NCBI GenBank assembly: GCA_023378865.1
Contig: JAMCSP010000017.1
Span: forward strand, 1-50,355
Direction: 5' to 3'
DNA: 50,355 bases
Origin: Candidatus Parvarchaeota archaeon
Lineage (GTDB): Archaea > Nanobdellota > Nanobdellia > Parvarchaeales > Parvarchaeaceae
The position numbers and the translations under genes were made by a program. This document shows, one piece after another, positions 35,403 to 43,013 of the stretch (positions within the stretch are counted from its first letter, which is position 1; each line of letters starts with the position of its first letter). The notes under the pieces were generated by a model. The model saw only the letters and a list, made by a program, of their open reading frames with translations, was not told where the DNA came from and did not search any database.

Positions 35403-35666
35403 TTACTGGCCCTGTTTTACAAGATTCACTGTGACTATCTTCTTATCGTCTTTAGAACACATTACTCTTATCTTTGTCTTTGGATCTTTCATCCCTCTGC
35501 TGAATATTTCATTGTTGACATCCTGGCTTAATTTGACAGCTTCTGCCTTCATATGCCTTTTTATAAAGGCCCTCAGGTATTTTGAAGCCGCTGCCGCTCT
35601 TTTGTAAGGAGGTACCTTTTCTATTCCCCTCCGCATATTTACCATCAGTATCTTTTGCTCCGCCAT
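35403..35666 (-). CDS. rpl31e: 50S ribosomal protein L31e
   Basis: An 87-residue basic protein with VPPYKRAAAASKYLRAFIKR (family core: R-A-x-x-A-x-x-x-L-R-x-F-x-x-x-H), DVNNEIFSRGMKDPKTKIRV and KKIVTVNLV. Complete. It starts one base after the L39e stop and abuts pfdA. Confidence 0.95.
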   Translation of the reverse strand: MAEQKILMVNMRRGIEKVPPYKRAAAASKYLRAFIKRHMKAEAVKLSQDVNNEIFSRGMKDPKTKIRVMCSKDDKKIVTVNLVKQGQ

Positions 35667-35667
35667 T

Positions 35668-35814
35668 TTACCTACCTACGTTCTTATTCATCCTAGACCT
35701 GTCCATCTTCCTTGTTCCATATTTCCTTATCTGCGCAAATACAGGCGGACGACTGACTTTCCTAGCATGCCTTATCAATGCTCTTTTTTTATTTGCTGAT
35801 TTGTTCCTTGACAT
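35668..35814 (-). CDS. rpl39e: 50S ribosomal protein L39e
   Basis: A 48-residue strongly basic protein beginning MSRNKSANKKRALIRHARKV, with SRPPVFAQIRKYGTRKM as the equivalent of the RRVPAWV..KT.RKV core. Size, composition and position between PDCD5 and L31e match L39e in the standard archaeal cluster. The C-terminus lacks the usual RRHWRRTKL ending, so the protein is divergent. L39e lines the peptide exit tunnel. Confidence 0.85.
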   Translation of the reverse strand: MSRNKSANKKRALIRHARKVSRPPVFAQIRKYGTRKMDRSRMNKNVGR

Positions 35815-35816
35815 AT

Positions 35817-36104
35817 TTATTTGTTCTCAAACTTTATTTTCTGCTCCTTTTTTGGCTGCGCTATTGTCTGCAGCAATTCCTTTAATCTTTGATCATCTAT
35901 AACTGATTTAAGCCTTCCTGTCAATGCTGACTGGATAAGCATGTTTTCCACTTCTTCTGCTAATTCTGGATGTGCATACCTCAAGTTTCCAAGCCTTTCT
36001 CTTGCTTCTTTTGTAAGGAACTTTACGAGTACCTCCTGCTTCAGCTGCTCCATCTTCTTTCTCTGCTCCGATTCCGATAGATCGTTTTTATTCTGGTATT
36101 CCAT
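35817..36104 (-). CDS. PDCD5/TFAR19-family DNA-binding protein
   Basis: A 95-residue helical protein; KFLTKEARERLGNLRYAHPE and AEEVENMLIQSALTGRLKS are the conserved PDCD5 core. In archaea it binds nucleic acid and sits between S19e and L39e, as here. The ATG at 36104 gives a 17-base overlap with S19e; an earlier in-frame ATG would lengthen the overlap. Its precise role in archaea is unsettled. Confidence 0.9.
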   Translation of the reverse strand: MEYQNKNDLSESEQRKKMEQLKQEVLVKFLTKEARERLGNLRYAHPELAEEVENMLIQSALTGRLKSVIDDQRLKELLQTIAQPKKEQKIKFENK

Positions 36105-36534
36105 ATTTTTTTGCTGTTTCCTTGGCCGCATTGTCTGTGAAGGCTATGCCTTTTGGAGTAAGAACCCTTCCAAAATGATTCTGAACCTTTACTTTTTTAA
36201 TCAACTCTGCTTTTTCTAGTTCCTGCAGTATATGTCTTATTACCGCACCGCTCGCGGGCTTGAAATGTCTGCCGCTGTATCTGTTCTTTTCCTTGTCTCC
36301 GTAAATGTTCCTCAGACGGCTTACTCCTATAGGTTCTTTATTAGTGTACATTCTTCTCATTATGCTTGCTGCGCGGAGATACCACCAGTTATCCTGCGAT
36401 GGCACTCTGTCTTTTGCTGAACCGGTTTTTACAAACATTGCCCATTCCGGAGGAGGAGTTAACTTTTCTTCCTCAAGCTTCTTTGCAATCTCATTTACCA
36501 ATTCTATTTGATTTACGTCGTATCCTCTTATCAT
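36088..36534 (-). CDS. rps19e: 30S ribosomal protein S19e
   Basis: A 148-residue protein with YDVNQIELVNEIAKKLEE at its start, PPPEWAMFVKTGSAKDRVP and WWYLRAASIMRRMY, VSRLRNIYGDKEKNRYSGRH (in part) and GRVLTPKGIAF, all S19e signatures. Its start overlaps the end of rnp4 by 44 bases, an unusually long overlap, but the alignable N-terminus supports this start. Confidence 0.96.
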   Translation of the reverse strand: MIRGYDVNQIELVNEIAKKLEEEKLTPPPEWAMFVKTGSAKDRVPSQDNWWYLRAASIMRRMYTNKEPIGVSRLRNIYGDKEKNRYSGRHFKPASGAVIRHILQELEKAELIKKVKVQNHFGRVLTPKGIAFTDNAAKETAKKYGIPE

Positions 36535-36811
36535 ATTTTACCTTTCTAACACTTCCACAATTTAAGCATTTATAGGTTAAAAAACCTTGCTTCAACCTTA
36601 CCCTGCAGTTAACTCCAGGTATAAGTAATCTATTACAGCTTCTGCATATTAAAAACTTTTCCTCTTTTGATAATTTTATCTTTTTAGACGTTAATATCCT
36701 TTTAGCTATGTAAGCATACCTGTCTGAGAGAGCATTATTCTCTCTTGCGGCTTTTACAAGATAATCAAAATCTCTTTTAAATCTTTTTTCATCGTTTCTG
36801 TATACTGTCAT
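36491..36811 (-). CDS. rnp4: RNase P protein component 4 (Rpr2/Rpp21)
   Basis: A 106-residue zinc-ribbon protein. Helical N-terminus (RFKRDFDYLVKAARE, LSDRYAYIAKRIL), then C-x2-C (ICRSCNRLLIPG), the NCRVRLKQG strand and C-x2-C (YKCLNCGSVRKVKY), which bind zinc. It joins RNase P RNA in pre-tRNA 5' processing. The ATG at 36811 is preferred to a TTG at 36865 because a TATA-like box (36832-36843) lies 25-30 bases before it. It leads the ribosomal cluster, overlapping S19e by 44 bases. Confidence 0.92.
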   Translation of the reverse strand: MTVYRNDEKRFKRDFDYLVKAARENNALSDRYAYIAKRILTSKKIKLSKEEKFLICRSCNRLLIPGVNCRVRLKQGFLTYKCLNCGSVRKVKYDKRIRRKSNRIGK

Positions 36812-36831
36812 GCCAGATATTATCACTGATC

Positions 36832-36843
36832 TTTTATTAATAG
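36832..36843 (-). promoter_or_regulatory. TATA box for the rnp4-ribosomal protein cluster
   Basis: Minus-strand CTATTAATAAAA centred about 26 bases before the chosen rnp4 ATG. It supports the shorter rnp4 start and a leaderless mRNA. Confidence 0.45.
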
Positions 36844-36895
36844 TATGATTATTGCCAAAAAGCAAACTTAAAATAATTACAAACTTTCAAATTAT

Positions 36896-36952
36896 AGAAA
36901 TATTTATAAATGATATATATCTCTTAAAAGTAAAGCGCTAGGGCAGAAGCGC
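36896..36952 (+). promoter_or_regulatory. Promoter and hairpin leader of the acidic-protein gene
   Basis: A TATA-like AGAAATATTTATAAATG (36896-36912) should start transcription near 36930. The ~45-base leader then holds a perfect 5-bp hairpin, GCGCT (36935-36939) with AGCGC (36948-36952) around an 8-base loop. It ends in GGGAGG just before the ATG. Most other genes here look leaderless, so the leader is unusual. Confidence 0.45.
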
Positions 36953-36975
36953 AGAACAAAACCAGGGAGGTTAAT

Positions 36976-37107
36976 ATGGCCAAAAAGGACAAAAACAAAG
37001 TAGAAGACGACGATGAAATCATCGAAGAAGATGAACTAGATGGATTGGATGACGAAGATTTAGAAGATGACGATTTAGATGATTCAGACGAAGTTGACGA
37101 AGAATGA
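36976..37107 (+). CDS. 43-residue extremely acidic protein
   Basis: Starts MAKKDKNKVEDDDE; 26 of 43 residues are Asp or Glu, all but one after residue 9, with regularly spaced Leu/Ile between the acidic runs. A strong Shine-Dalgarno GGGAGGTT ends four bases or so before the ATG. The gene stands alone between the rnp4 cluster promoter and a T-rich tract, suggesting a monocistronic, well-expressed mRNA. I know no family assignment; chaperoning of basic proteins or DNA mimicry are guesses from charge alone. Confidence 0.7.
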   Translation: MAKKDKNKVEDDDEIIEEDELDGLDDEDLEDDDLDDSDEVDEE

Positions 37108-37144
37108 ATAAAACAAAATAAAAGTTTATTTTTATATTTTTTAT

Positions 37145-37642
37145 TTAATTTAATTTTCTAAGGACAAGAACAAGGTTTTCATTTGCAAATTCTTCCGATA
37201 TTATGCTTTGCTTTTTGTCCCTTCTTACTATTTTTAAATAAAGCTTATCGCCGTTTTTTGCCCTTACTTCTATCGAATTTTCCATCTTTCTTATGTCAAT
37301 ATCGTTTTTTGTTCTTACTCCCGGCAGGGAAATTGCATGTATAACCGTGTCTCCATGCTTTGATATAAGATCTTCCGGTTCTATTACCTCCTTGGCAGAA
37401 AATGACTGTCTTGAACTGCTTTCATGGCTCTGCTGACTATCCTGCCGTTTATCTGTAAATATAGAACCGTTGAAAACGCCATTTAAAACCTGGGGTATAA
37501 GCTCATTTACCATCTTTGTAACGTCTATGTTCAAACCGCTTATGTTTATGCCCTGTGTTCTGAGAGGCCTGCCGCACTGCGGACAGAAACTCCATTCCTT
37601 TTCAACAGGCATTCCGCAAAATAAGCATTTTTTCTTCTGCAT
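37145..37642 (-). CDS. Zinc-ribbon protein with C-terminal Hsp20/CS-like domain
   Basis: A 165-residue protein. The zinc ribbon uses C6, C9, C20 and C23 (CLFCG and CPQCG). A helix (VNELIPQVLNGVFNG) and a Ser/Gln-rich linker follow. The last ~70 residues (GDTVIHAISLPGVRTKNDID, IEVRAKNGDKLYLKIV, ENLVLVLRKL) have the alternating strands and LPGV motif of the alpha-crystallin/Hsp20-like fold. The ATG at 37642 puts the ribbon at the N-terminus. Function is unknown; a chaperone-like or targeting role is inference. Confidence 0.75.
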   Translation of the reverse strand: MQKKKCLFCGMPVEKEWSFCPQCGRPLRTQGINISGLNIDVTKMVNELIPQVLNGVFNGSIFTDKRQDSQQSHESSSRQSFSAKEVIEPEDLISKHGDTVIHAISLPGVRTKNDIDIRKMENSIEVRAKNGDKLYLKIVRRDKKQSIISEEFANENLVLVLRKLN

Positions 37643-37725
37643 AAATTCTTTTGTACGTAATTGAATATATAATTTGCTATGCATTGCAAGAAAAGGTTAA
37701 ATTATGGAAGAATCTATTAAAATAT

Positions 37726-37947
37726 ATGATAAAATCACTGTTTTTGATAGGATTGATAATCTTTCTAATAGGAGGGGTATCCTTTTTGGGATTAAATATA
37801 CAGGCCGTAAGCGGGTATATCCATAAGATATTATCGTTCATACCTTTGCAGCAGGAGTACACTTCAATAATCTTTATAGTAATAGGATTGATATTTATGG
37901 GATTGAGCTTCCACTCAAAGATGGGCAAATACTATAAGTATTATTGA
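37726..37947 (+). CDS. Small two-span membrane protein
   Basis: About 73 residues from the ATG at 37726 with two hydrophobic helices (SLFLIGLIIFLIGGVSFLGL and SIIFIVIGLIFMGLSF) and a basic Tyr-rich tail GKYYKYY. The start codon is uncertain; upstream in-frame TTG codons are also possible. The next gene's ATG follows one base after the stop, so they are co-transcribed. There is no Glu or Asp in the helices, so it is not the missing ATPase proteolipid. Confidence 0.55.
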   Translation: MIKSLFLIGLIIFLIGGVSFLGLNIQAVSGYIHKILSFIPLQQEYTSIIFIVIGLIFMGLSFHSKMGKYYKYY

Positions 37948-37948
37948 C

Positions 37949-38164
37949 ATGGGATTTGCCGGAACAAGCATAACAAATGAAGATGCAGAGGAGATATTGA
38001 CTTCGCTGGTAAAGGCTTACTCTGCGATACCGCCGATACTAAAAGATTATATTCCTCCTTTAGACAGGATATTAAAGGTATTGCCGGATACAGTAAGGAA
38101 ATATTCTGTAGAGGATGTGATAAAGCTCTTGGACTGGGCCGCAAAGAACGAGATAGTTATTTAA
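37949..38164 (+). CDS. Small hypothetical helical protein
   Basis: 71 residues, mostly helical and acidic, with a proline-rich turn (YSAIPPILKDYIPPLD). It starts one base after the small membrane protein and ends 50 bases before the processive glycosyltransferase. No recognised family or catalytic motif. Confidence 0.6.
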   Translation: MGFAGTSITNEDAEEILTSLVKAYSAIPPILKDYIPPLDRILKVLPDTVRKYSVEDVIKLLDWAAKNEIVI

Positions 38165-38214
38165 ACCAGCGATTATACTATTAACAAAATAACTATTATA
38201 ATATAATAAAATTT

Positions 38215-39495
38215 ATGAGCATAGAAATATTATCCGAATATATCAAAGACAGCTTTGCCATCTTTAACGGTTTTTGGCTATTCGGCAATGTATACAGCCT
38301 TTACCCGTTTATAAAACGCAGTAAAAATGAAGAGGAAGAAGAGAAGAATATTAACGAACCCAAAATATCTGTTCTTGTTCCTGCATACAGGGAAGAAGAT
38401 GTGATAATAGACAATGTTAACAGGATTGAAAAGGCAGATTACAGCAAACTTGAACTTATACTTATAACTGAAAAAGACGATTTTAAAACTGACAGGATGT
38501 CTGAATATTTGTCCAAAAAATACAAAAATGTAAAGCATGTGTCTATTGAAGGAAACAAAAACCGTGGAAAGCCGCGTGCATTGAATGCGGGATTAAGGCA
38601 TGCTGATGGGGAGATAGTTGGAGTACTGGATTCTGAAGATTACATAGATAAAGAACTATTCAAAAAAGTGGCTTATGAATTTTCAAGGTATGGCTATGAT
38701 GCTGTCCAGGGAAAGTTACGCCTAAAAGAATCGCATAATAAATGGCTTGATCACCAGTTTGCAGCTGAGTACAGATACTGGTATGGTAACTACATGGATA
38801 AATTAAATAACTCAAGTTACATATTGCCATTTGGCGGAACCACTAACTTCTTTAAGAAAAGCACCATTGACGAACTAAACGGCTGGGAAAATGGGAACTT
38901 AACAGAAGACTATGAACTTGCGATAAGAATGTATGGCAAACAAAAAATGGGTAAAAAGTATAAAGTCGGGTATATAGACACTGTAACCACCGAAGAAACT
39001 CCAAAGGATATTAAAAGCTGGATCAAACAACGCACCAGGTGGTCACAGGGAAAACTTGACACTACCTTAGAATACATTAAAAAGAAGGATTTAGATAAAA
39101 GAAGCAAGCTAAAAATACTGGCTACAGGACTAAGTTCAGTTATAGGCACGGTAAATCTTGTAGGGGTAGGGATAAGTGCCTATATGTACGCAAGCGGTAC
39201 AAACATGGGCTATTTTGCAGGCCTTGCCTATACAAATCTTTGTTTTGTAGGAGCTTACTGTTATCTGCAAGGCAGGGCCTATTATGAGATACTTAAGGAA
39301 AAAGATGAAAAGCATAAATATTTGAAATCGGCTTTCATAGGAGCAACTACGCCGATTTATTGGGCACTGCAATGGGCTGCTAACACAATTGCATTAGGCA
39401 GAGAAATAAAAGGAAAAAAGAACTGGGAAAAGACAATGCACTTGGGGACAGCATTCAAAACTGATAATGAACAGGAAAGTGAAATACAACGATAG
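38215..39495 (+). CDS. Processive family 2 glycosyltransferase, membrane-bound
   Basis: A 426-residue GT2 enzyme of the cellulose/hyaluronan synthase type. KISVLVPAYREEDVI begins the GT-A domain, D139-S-E-D142 is the nucleotide-sugar DxD region, T230-E-D is the catalytic base motif, and QRTRW (272-276) is the Q-x-x-R-W acceptor motif. At least two or three membrane helices lie after residue 300. It would make a polysaccharide or glycolipid for the cell surface. Unlike typical members there is little membrane sequence before the GT domain. Confidence 0.9.
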   Translation: MSIEILSEYIKDSFAIFNGFWLFGNVYSLYPFIKRSKNEEEEEKNINEPKISVLVPAYREEDVIIDNVNRIEKADYSKLELILITEKDDFKTDRMSEYLSKKYKNVKHVSIEGNKNRGKPRALNAGLRHADGEIVGVLDSEDYIDKELFKKVAYEFSRYGYDAVQGKLRLKESHNKWLDHQFAAEYRYWYGNYMDKLNNSSYILPFGGTTNFFKKSTIDELNGWENGNLTEDYELAIRMYGKQKMGKKYKVGYIDTVTTEETPKDIKSWIKQRTRWSQGKLDTTLEYIKKKDLDKRSKLKILATGLSSVIGTVNLVGVGISAYMYASGTNMGYFAGLAYTNLCFVGAYCYLQGRAYYEILKEKDEKHKYLKSAFIGATTPIYWALQWAANTIALGREIKGKKNWEKTMHLGTAFKTDNEQESEIQR

Positions 39496-39504
39496 GTTTA
39501 AATT
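39496..39504 (+). promoter_or_regulatory. TATA box for rpl13-rps9
   Basis: GTTTAAATT centred 29 bases before the rpl13 ATG, overlapping the end of the glycosyltransferase gene. It implies separate transcription of the ribosomal pair with little or no leader. Confidence 0.4.
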
Positions 39505-39528
39505 CAGATATGTATTCTATTTAAGGAT

Positions 39529-39939
39529 ATGATAATTGACGGAAAAGACTCGGTGTTGGGCAGACTTGCAACTTTCGCAGCGAAATCAGCACTGGAAGGG
39601 GAAAATGTCGATATAGTAAATGCAAAAGACATAGTTATAGTGGGGAATAAAAACGACATACTTAATAAATACCTTGAAAGAAGGAGAATTGGTACAATGT
39701 CAAAAGGGCCATTCTTTCCAAGGGATACGAAAGGAATAGTTAGAAGGGCCCTTAGGGGCATGATAAGAAATAAAAGATATCATGGCAGAGAAGCATTCAA
39801 AAGGATAAAGGTATACGAATCCGTTCCGGAAGAATTAAAAGACAAGGAAATGATCAATATTGCAAAGGTAAGAATGGACAAACCTATACACAAAGTTAAA
39901 ATAGGAGAGCTTGCAAATATACTTAAACAGGTAAAATGA
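39529..39939 (+). CDS. rpl13: 50S ribosomal protein L13
   Basis: 136 residues: IDGKDSVLGRLATFAAKSAL, VDIVNAKDIVIVGNK, and the archaeal/eukaryotic L13 core KGPFFPRDTKGIVRRALRGM with HGREAFKRIKVYESVPEEL. Its stop overlaps the rps9 ATG by four bases (ATGA), the usual L13-S9 pair. Confidence 0.96.
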   Translation: MIIDGKDSVLGRLATFAAKSALEGENVDIVNAKDIVIVGNKNDILNKYLERRRIGTMSKGPFFPRDTKGIVRRALRGMIRNKRYHGREAFKRIKVYESVPEELKDKEMINIAKVRMDKPIHKVKIGELANILKQVK

Positions 39940-40331
39940 AAAAGAACGCAATGATAGTGGCAAAGAGAAAAACGGCCGTTGCAAACGCCGTAATAAAAGA
40001 TGGAAGCGGAAATGTATACATAAACGGAAAATCATTGCATTCTTTCAACGACAAACTTTTCAGAATGCTAGCCTCTGAACCTATTGAATTATCCGATGGC
40101 CTTTACAAAAAATATGACATAACAATAACAATAACCGGCGGTGGTTCGGTTGCAAGAGCTCAGACAATAAGATCTGCAATCGCAAAAAGTCTTGTTAAAA
40201 AAGAGAAAGGGCTCAGGAAAAAGTTCCTGGAATATGACAGAACATTGCTTGTAGACGATAAAAGACAGACTGAAGCCCAGAAACCATACAGGAGTGCAGC
40301 AAGGGCGCTTAAGCAGACAAGCTACAGATGA
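39936..40331 (+). CDS. rps9: 30S ribosomal protein S9
   Basis: 131 residues: AKRKTAVANAVIKDGSGNVY, the ITGGGSVARAQTIRSAIAKS core and the C-terminal RSAARALKQTSYR ending with Tyr-Arg that reaches the P-site tRNA. Follows L13 with a 4-base overlap. The usual downstream RNA polymerase genes (rpoN, rpoK) are absent here. Confidence 0.96.
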   Translation: MKKNAMIVAKRKTAVANAVIKDGSGNVYINGKSLHSFNDKLFRMLASEPIELSDGLYKKYDITITITGGGSVARAQTIRSAIAKSLVKKEKGLRKKFLEYDRTLLVDDKRQTEAQKPYRSAARALKQTSYR

Positions 40332-40371
40332 GCTTAAAGACTTAAATATACCGGGTTTTCTGAATATCCTA

Positions 40372-40926
40372 ATGGAAAGCTTCTATGATTTTTTGAAAAA
40401 GCAGAGCAGATTAGAGCTTCTTTCTGAACAGATTGAAAAGGGAAACAGGGAAAAAGCGCAGAAAACATTGATTGAAATAGTGCTTGAACGTACTTTTTAC
40501 ATGGGCATACAAAAGAAAAACAACCTTGAGAATGAGATAGACCGCCCTTTAAAGATATACATTGCCGGGCCTTATACACCGAATAATGCAAGCTCACATG
40601 ATTCAGCAAGAATTGCGCATGAAAACACTGTAAATGCAATAAACTTCGGGATAGACGCAGCAGACAAAGGGCACCTGCCTTACATACCTCATCTATCGCA
40701 CTTCGTGCATCTATACGGTAAAAAAGTGCTTTCGTATGATTATTATACAAAAGCAGATATTGAATGGCTAAAAGACTGCGATGCTATCCTTTATTATCAT
40801 CACAAGATAGGGGATTCAAAAGGAGCTGACAATGAGCTTAAAATCGCAATAGACAGCGGAAAAACAGTGTTTTTCAGCGTATATGACATTCCAAAGTATG
40901 TACCTGCTAAGAAAGACAGACATTAA
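40372..40926 (+). CDS. Nucleoside 2-deoxyribosyltransferase-like protein (DUF4406 type)
   Basis: About 184 residues. KIYIAGPYTPNNA is the glycine/proline-rich nucleotide-binding start of the fold; NTVNAINFGIDAADKGHLPY, the HLSHF segment, EWLKDCDAILYY and SKGADNELKIAIDSGKTVFF follow family order. Residues 1-50 form a separate helical segment. Members act on nucleosides or are phage-type enzymes of unknown substrate. The start is uncertain: ATG 40372 has no clear ribosome site, while ATG 40294 would overlap rps9 by 38 bases. Confidence 0.78.
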   Translation: MESFYDFLKKQSRLELLSEQIEKGNREKAQKTLIEIVLERTFYMGIQKKNNLENEIDRPLKIYIAGPYTPNNASSHDSARIAHENTVNAINFGIDAADKGHLPYIPHLSHFVHLYGKKVLSYDYYTKADIEWLKDCDAILYYHHKIGDSKGADNELKIAIDSGKTVFFSVYDIPKYVPAKKDRH

Positions 40927-40931
40927 CTACA

Positions 40932-41387
40932 ATGGAAACGCAGCAGGTAATAGAATTTTTTAAATCAAAGGGCCTGCTTCTTGACTATATTAAAACAGAA
41001 AAAAGCACAGCAAGCTCCAAAGATGCGGCATCTGTTGTAGGCTGCGCTGCAGATGAAATAGCAAAATCCGTAATATTCGAAGGCAATGGAAATGCAATAC
41101 TGGTTCTACTGGAAGGAAATAAAAGAGTCGGCATTGAAAAACTGGAAAAGGTAGTTAAATGCAGCGTTAAAAAGGCAGATCCCGGATTTATAGTGCAAAA
41201 AACAGGTTTTGAAATAGGAGGAGTGGCTCCAGTACCCAATGAAAACACAAGAATATACATAGACAAAGGGATAAATAAACACGAATATATATGGGCTTCG
41301 GCCGGCTCAAAAAATGCAGTAATTAAACTGCGTACCAAAGGGCTTGAAGAAGCATTAAATGCTCAAACTATCTCTGTTTCTTTTTGA
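40932..41387 (+). CDS. YbaK/ProX-type aminoacyl-tRNA deacylase
   Basis: 151 residues of the YbaK/prolyl-tRNA editing fold: VVGCAADEIAKSVIFEGN with the conserved Lys, KADPGFIVQKTGFEIGGVAP with the GG-x-x-P loop, and INKHEYIWASAGSKNAVIKL. These free-standing enzymes hydrolyse mischarged tRNAs such as Ala-tRNA-Pro or Cys-tRNA-Pro. The ProRS here has no inserted editing domain, so trans-editing is a sensible role. It overlaps a convergent membrane protein gene by 20 bases. Confidence 0.9.
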   Translation: METQQVIEFFKSKGLLLDYIKTEKSTASSKDAASVVGCAADEIAKSVIFEGNGNAILVLLEGNKRVGIEKLEKVVKCSVKKADPGFIVQKTGFEIGGVAPVPNENTRIYIDKGINKHEYIWASAGSKNAVIKLRTKGLEEALNAQTISVSF

Positions 41388-41793
41388 ATACTGAAAAGAT
41401 AAAAAGCAGGAATGCAAAAACGATAAAAGCTGCATCTACATACAGATTTATAGGCTGGTAGTAATTGCTCAGGTTATAGTATTGTCCTATGCTTACCAGA
41501 AAATTGGCCTCGTCTGATATGAGACCAACGCCGAAACCGAAAGCAAAGGCAGTAACGCACATTGCCGTATTGTTTCTTCTAAGCTGTTCATCAAGTGCAA
41601 AGAACACTATCCCGCTGACTATCACCAGTATAATGCCTAAGAAGATGTGATGAAATTTTATTCCATCATAGCCTAACCCCAGATTTCCTCCAAGATAAAC
41701 GTAAAGCCTGGCTATAATTATTGCGGAAACTATGCCTAAAAGCAGGTAAATGGATGGCTGTTCTATTAACTTTCTCCCCGAAATTTTTGACAT
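41368..41793 (-). CDS. Four-span membrane protein, unknown function
   Basis: 141 residues with four hydrophobic helices (about 16-35, 48-68, 77-94, 112-134). Polar residues inside or next to the helices include a His pair (KFHHIFLG) and an Asp-Glu pair (LISDEANF), which might bind a metal or act in transport or catalysis. C-terminal basic tail KKKQR. I do not recognise the family. Convergent overlap with the deacylase gene is 20 bases. Confidence 0.72.
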   Translation of the reverse strand: MSKISGRKLIEQPSIYLLLGIVSAIIIARLYVYLGGNLGLGYDGIKFHHIFLGIILVIVSGIVFFALDEQLRRNNTAMCVTAFAFGFGVGLISDEANFLVSIGQYYNLSNYYQPINLYVDAAFIVFAFLLFIFSVFKKKQR

Positions 41794-41839
41794 AAATTTA
41801 ATATTATTAATATTAACAAGTGCTATTTATAAAGAGTAC

Positions 41840-41911
41840 GGGCCGGTGGTCTAATGGCATGACGTCACGTTCGCATCGTGAAGGCTCCGAGTTCAAATCT
41901 CGGCCGGTCCA
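41840..41911 (+). tRNA. tRNA-Ala (anticodon CGC)
   Basis: Acceptor GGGCCGG pairs with CCGGTCC and includes the G3-U70 wobble that marks alanine tRNAs. Anticodon stem TCACG/CGTGA holds TTCGCAT (anticodon CGC); T arm CCGAG-TTCAAAT-CTCGG; discriminator A. No intron. Confidence 0.96.
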
Positions 41912-41926
41912 GACCATAAACATGGT

Positions 41927-42940
41927 TTACAGAAAAACCCTTTGATGGTTTCCTTTTCCCCATATAAGCTTGTTGGTAAAGAACAGTGAAATAGCCGAAA
42001 CTATAACTATTGAAAACGTGGATATAATTGAAAAATCGGCCCTTCCAAAAGCAAGCATGTACTTTGATATAACGCTAATCATGAATATGTCAAAGGCCAC
42101 TACTGCCAATACAAAGGCATTAAACTTTCCGAAACGGTATGCAGAACTAAGGAAGCCCTTGTTCCTGAAGTTTATCTTCTCATTTACGATAAAATTCGAA
42201 AGCCCGCTTATCTCTCCTCCAAAAAGCACGGCTAAAGGATAGAAAAAGCCGAGGCTAAGGCTTGTGTATACCATAAATAGGTTAACGAGATAGGAAAGCG
42301 AAGAGATTAAACTGTAATTTATTGAAGTCTTATTAAAGCTCTTTATTATTGATTCGGCCATCTCTGACAGGTTTATCCTTTTGTTGTCCTTTCCATACTC
42401 TTCCCTTATTATTTCAGTAGTATGTATACCGTGAGCATTAAGAACGTTTATTGATTCTACAAGAAAAGACTTTCCATTCAGCTTTGTGTCCCTAAGAAGC
42501 AAAGCAGCCTCTTTGGTAAATATCCTGTTAAAAGAGAAATTATTGTATGAATTACCAAATGACAATAAATTAGAAATCTCAGTTACCAGCATTTCCCTAA
42601 AATTCCTTTTCCCGCTTTCAATCATGTTGCCGCCATTCAAGTAATCGGTAAACCATACCGCATTTTCTGTGGAATAACTTTCAAATGTGACTATTTTTTC
42701 AGCGCCAAGGTTCAAGGCCGCTGATAAGCCAAGCCTAAAGCTTTCCCCAAAAAGCCGTGAGTGCGCAAACTTTATGATTATTAGATTTTTCCACCTGTCT
42801 TCATCTGTTTCTACTGAATCCAGTAGCACTATAGACTGCCTGTTTACTGCCGCATTCAGCTTGTCTAAGAACTGCTTCCTCTGTGCAGCTTTTTGACCTA
42901 CAAATGCGGGCAAAAGAAATGCTATGCTCGGACTGTTCAT
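41927..42940 (-). CDS. Degenerate GT2-like domain fused to a GtrA-like membrane domain
   Basis: About 337 residues from the ATG at 42940 (a TTG 17 codons earlier is open). The N-terminal ~110 residues follow a family 2 glycosyltransferase outline (SIAFLLPAFVG, VLLDSVETDED, FRLGLSAALNLGAEKIVTF) but the DxD site reads E-S-Y at 87-89. The C-terminal ~125 residues form a four-helix GtrA domain with SGLSNFIVNEKINFRNKG. GT2-GtrA fusions usually make or flip polyprenyl-linked sugars. Here the catalytic part looks inactive or reassigned. Confidence 0.72.
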   Translation of the reverse strand: MNSPSIAFLLPAFVGQKAAQRKQFLDKLNAAVNRQSIVLLDSVETDEDRWKNLIIIKFAHSRLFGESFRLGLSAALNLGAEKIVTFESYSTENAVWFTDYLNGGNMIESGKRNFREMLVTEISNLLSFGNSYNNFSFNRIFTKEAALLLRDTKLNGKSFLVESINVLNAHGIHTTEIIREEYGKDNKRINLSEMAESIIKSFNKTSINYSLISSLSYLVNLFMVYTSLSLGFFYPLAVLFGGEISGLSNFIVNEKINFRNKGFLSSAYRFGKFNAFVLAVVAFDIFMISVISKYMLAFGRADFSIISTFSIVIVSAISLFFTNKLIWGKGNHQRVFL

Positions 42941-43013
42941 TAATAAATAAACACAGTCCTTTGTATTTAAGCTTAATTTTCTACCTTTCAAAGGTAACTT
43001 GTTTTAACTTAAA

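Noticed and set aside
37726-37947. Two-span small membrane protein as the missing ATPase proteolipid K
   Set aside because: It lacks the mid-helix Glu/Asp and the glycine-rich helix pattern of proteolipids.
40294-40371. Earlier start for the deoxyribosyltransferase-like gene
   Set aside because: Would overlap rps9 by 38 bases without a ribosome site; kept only as a possibility.
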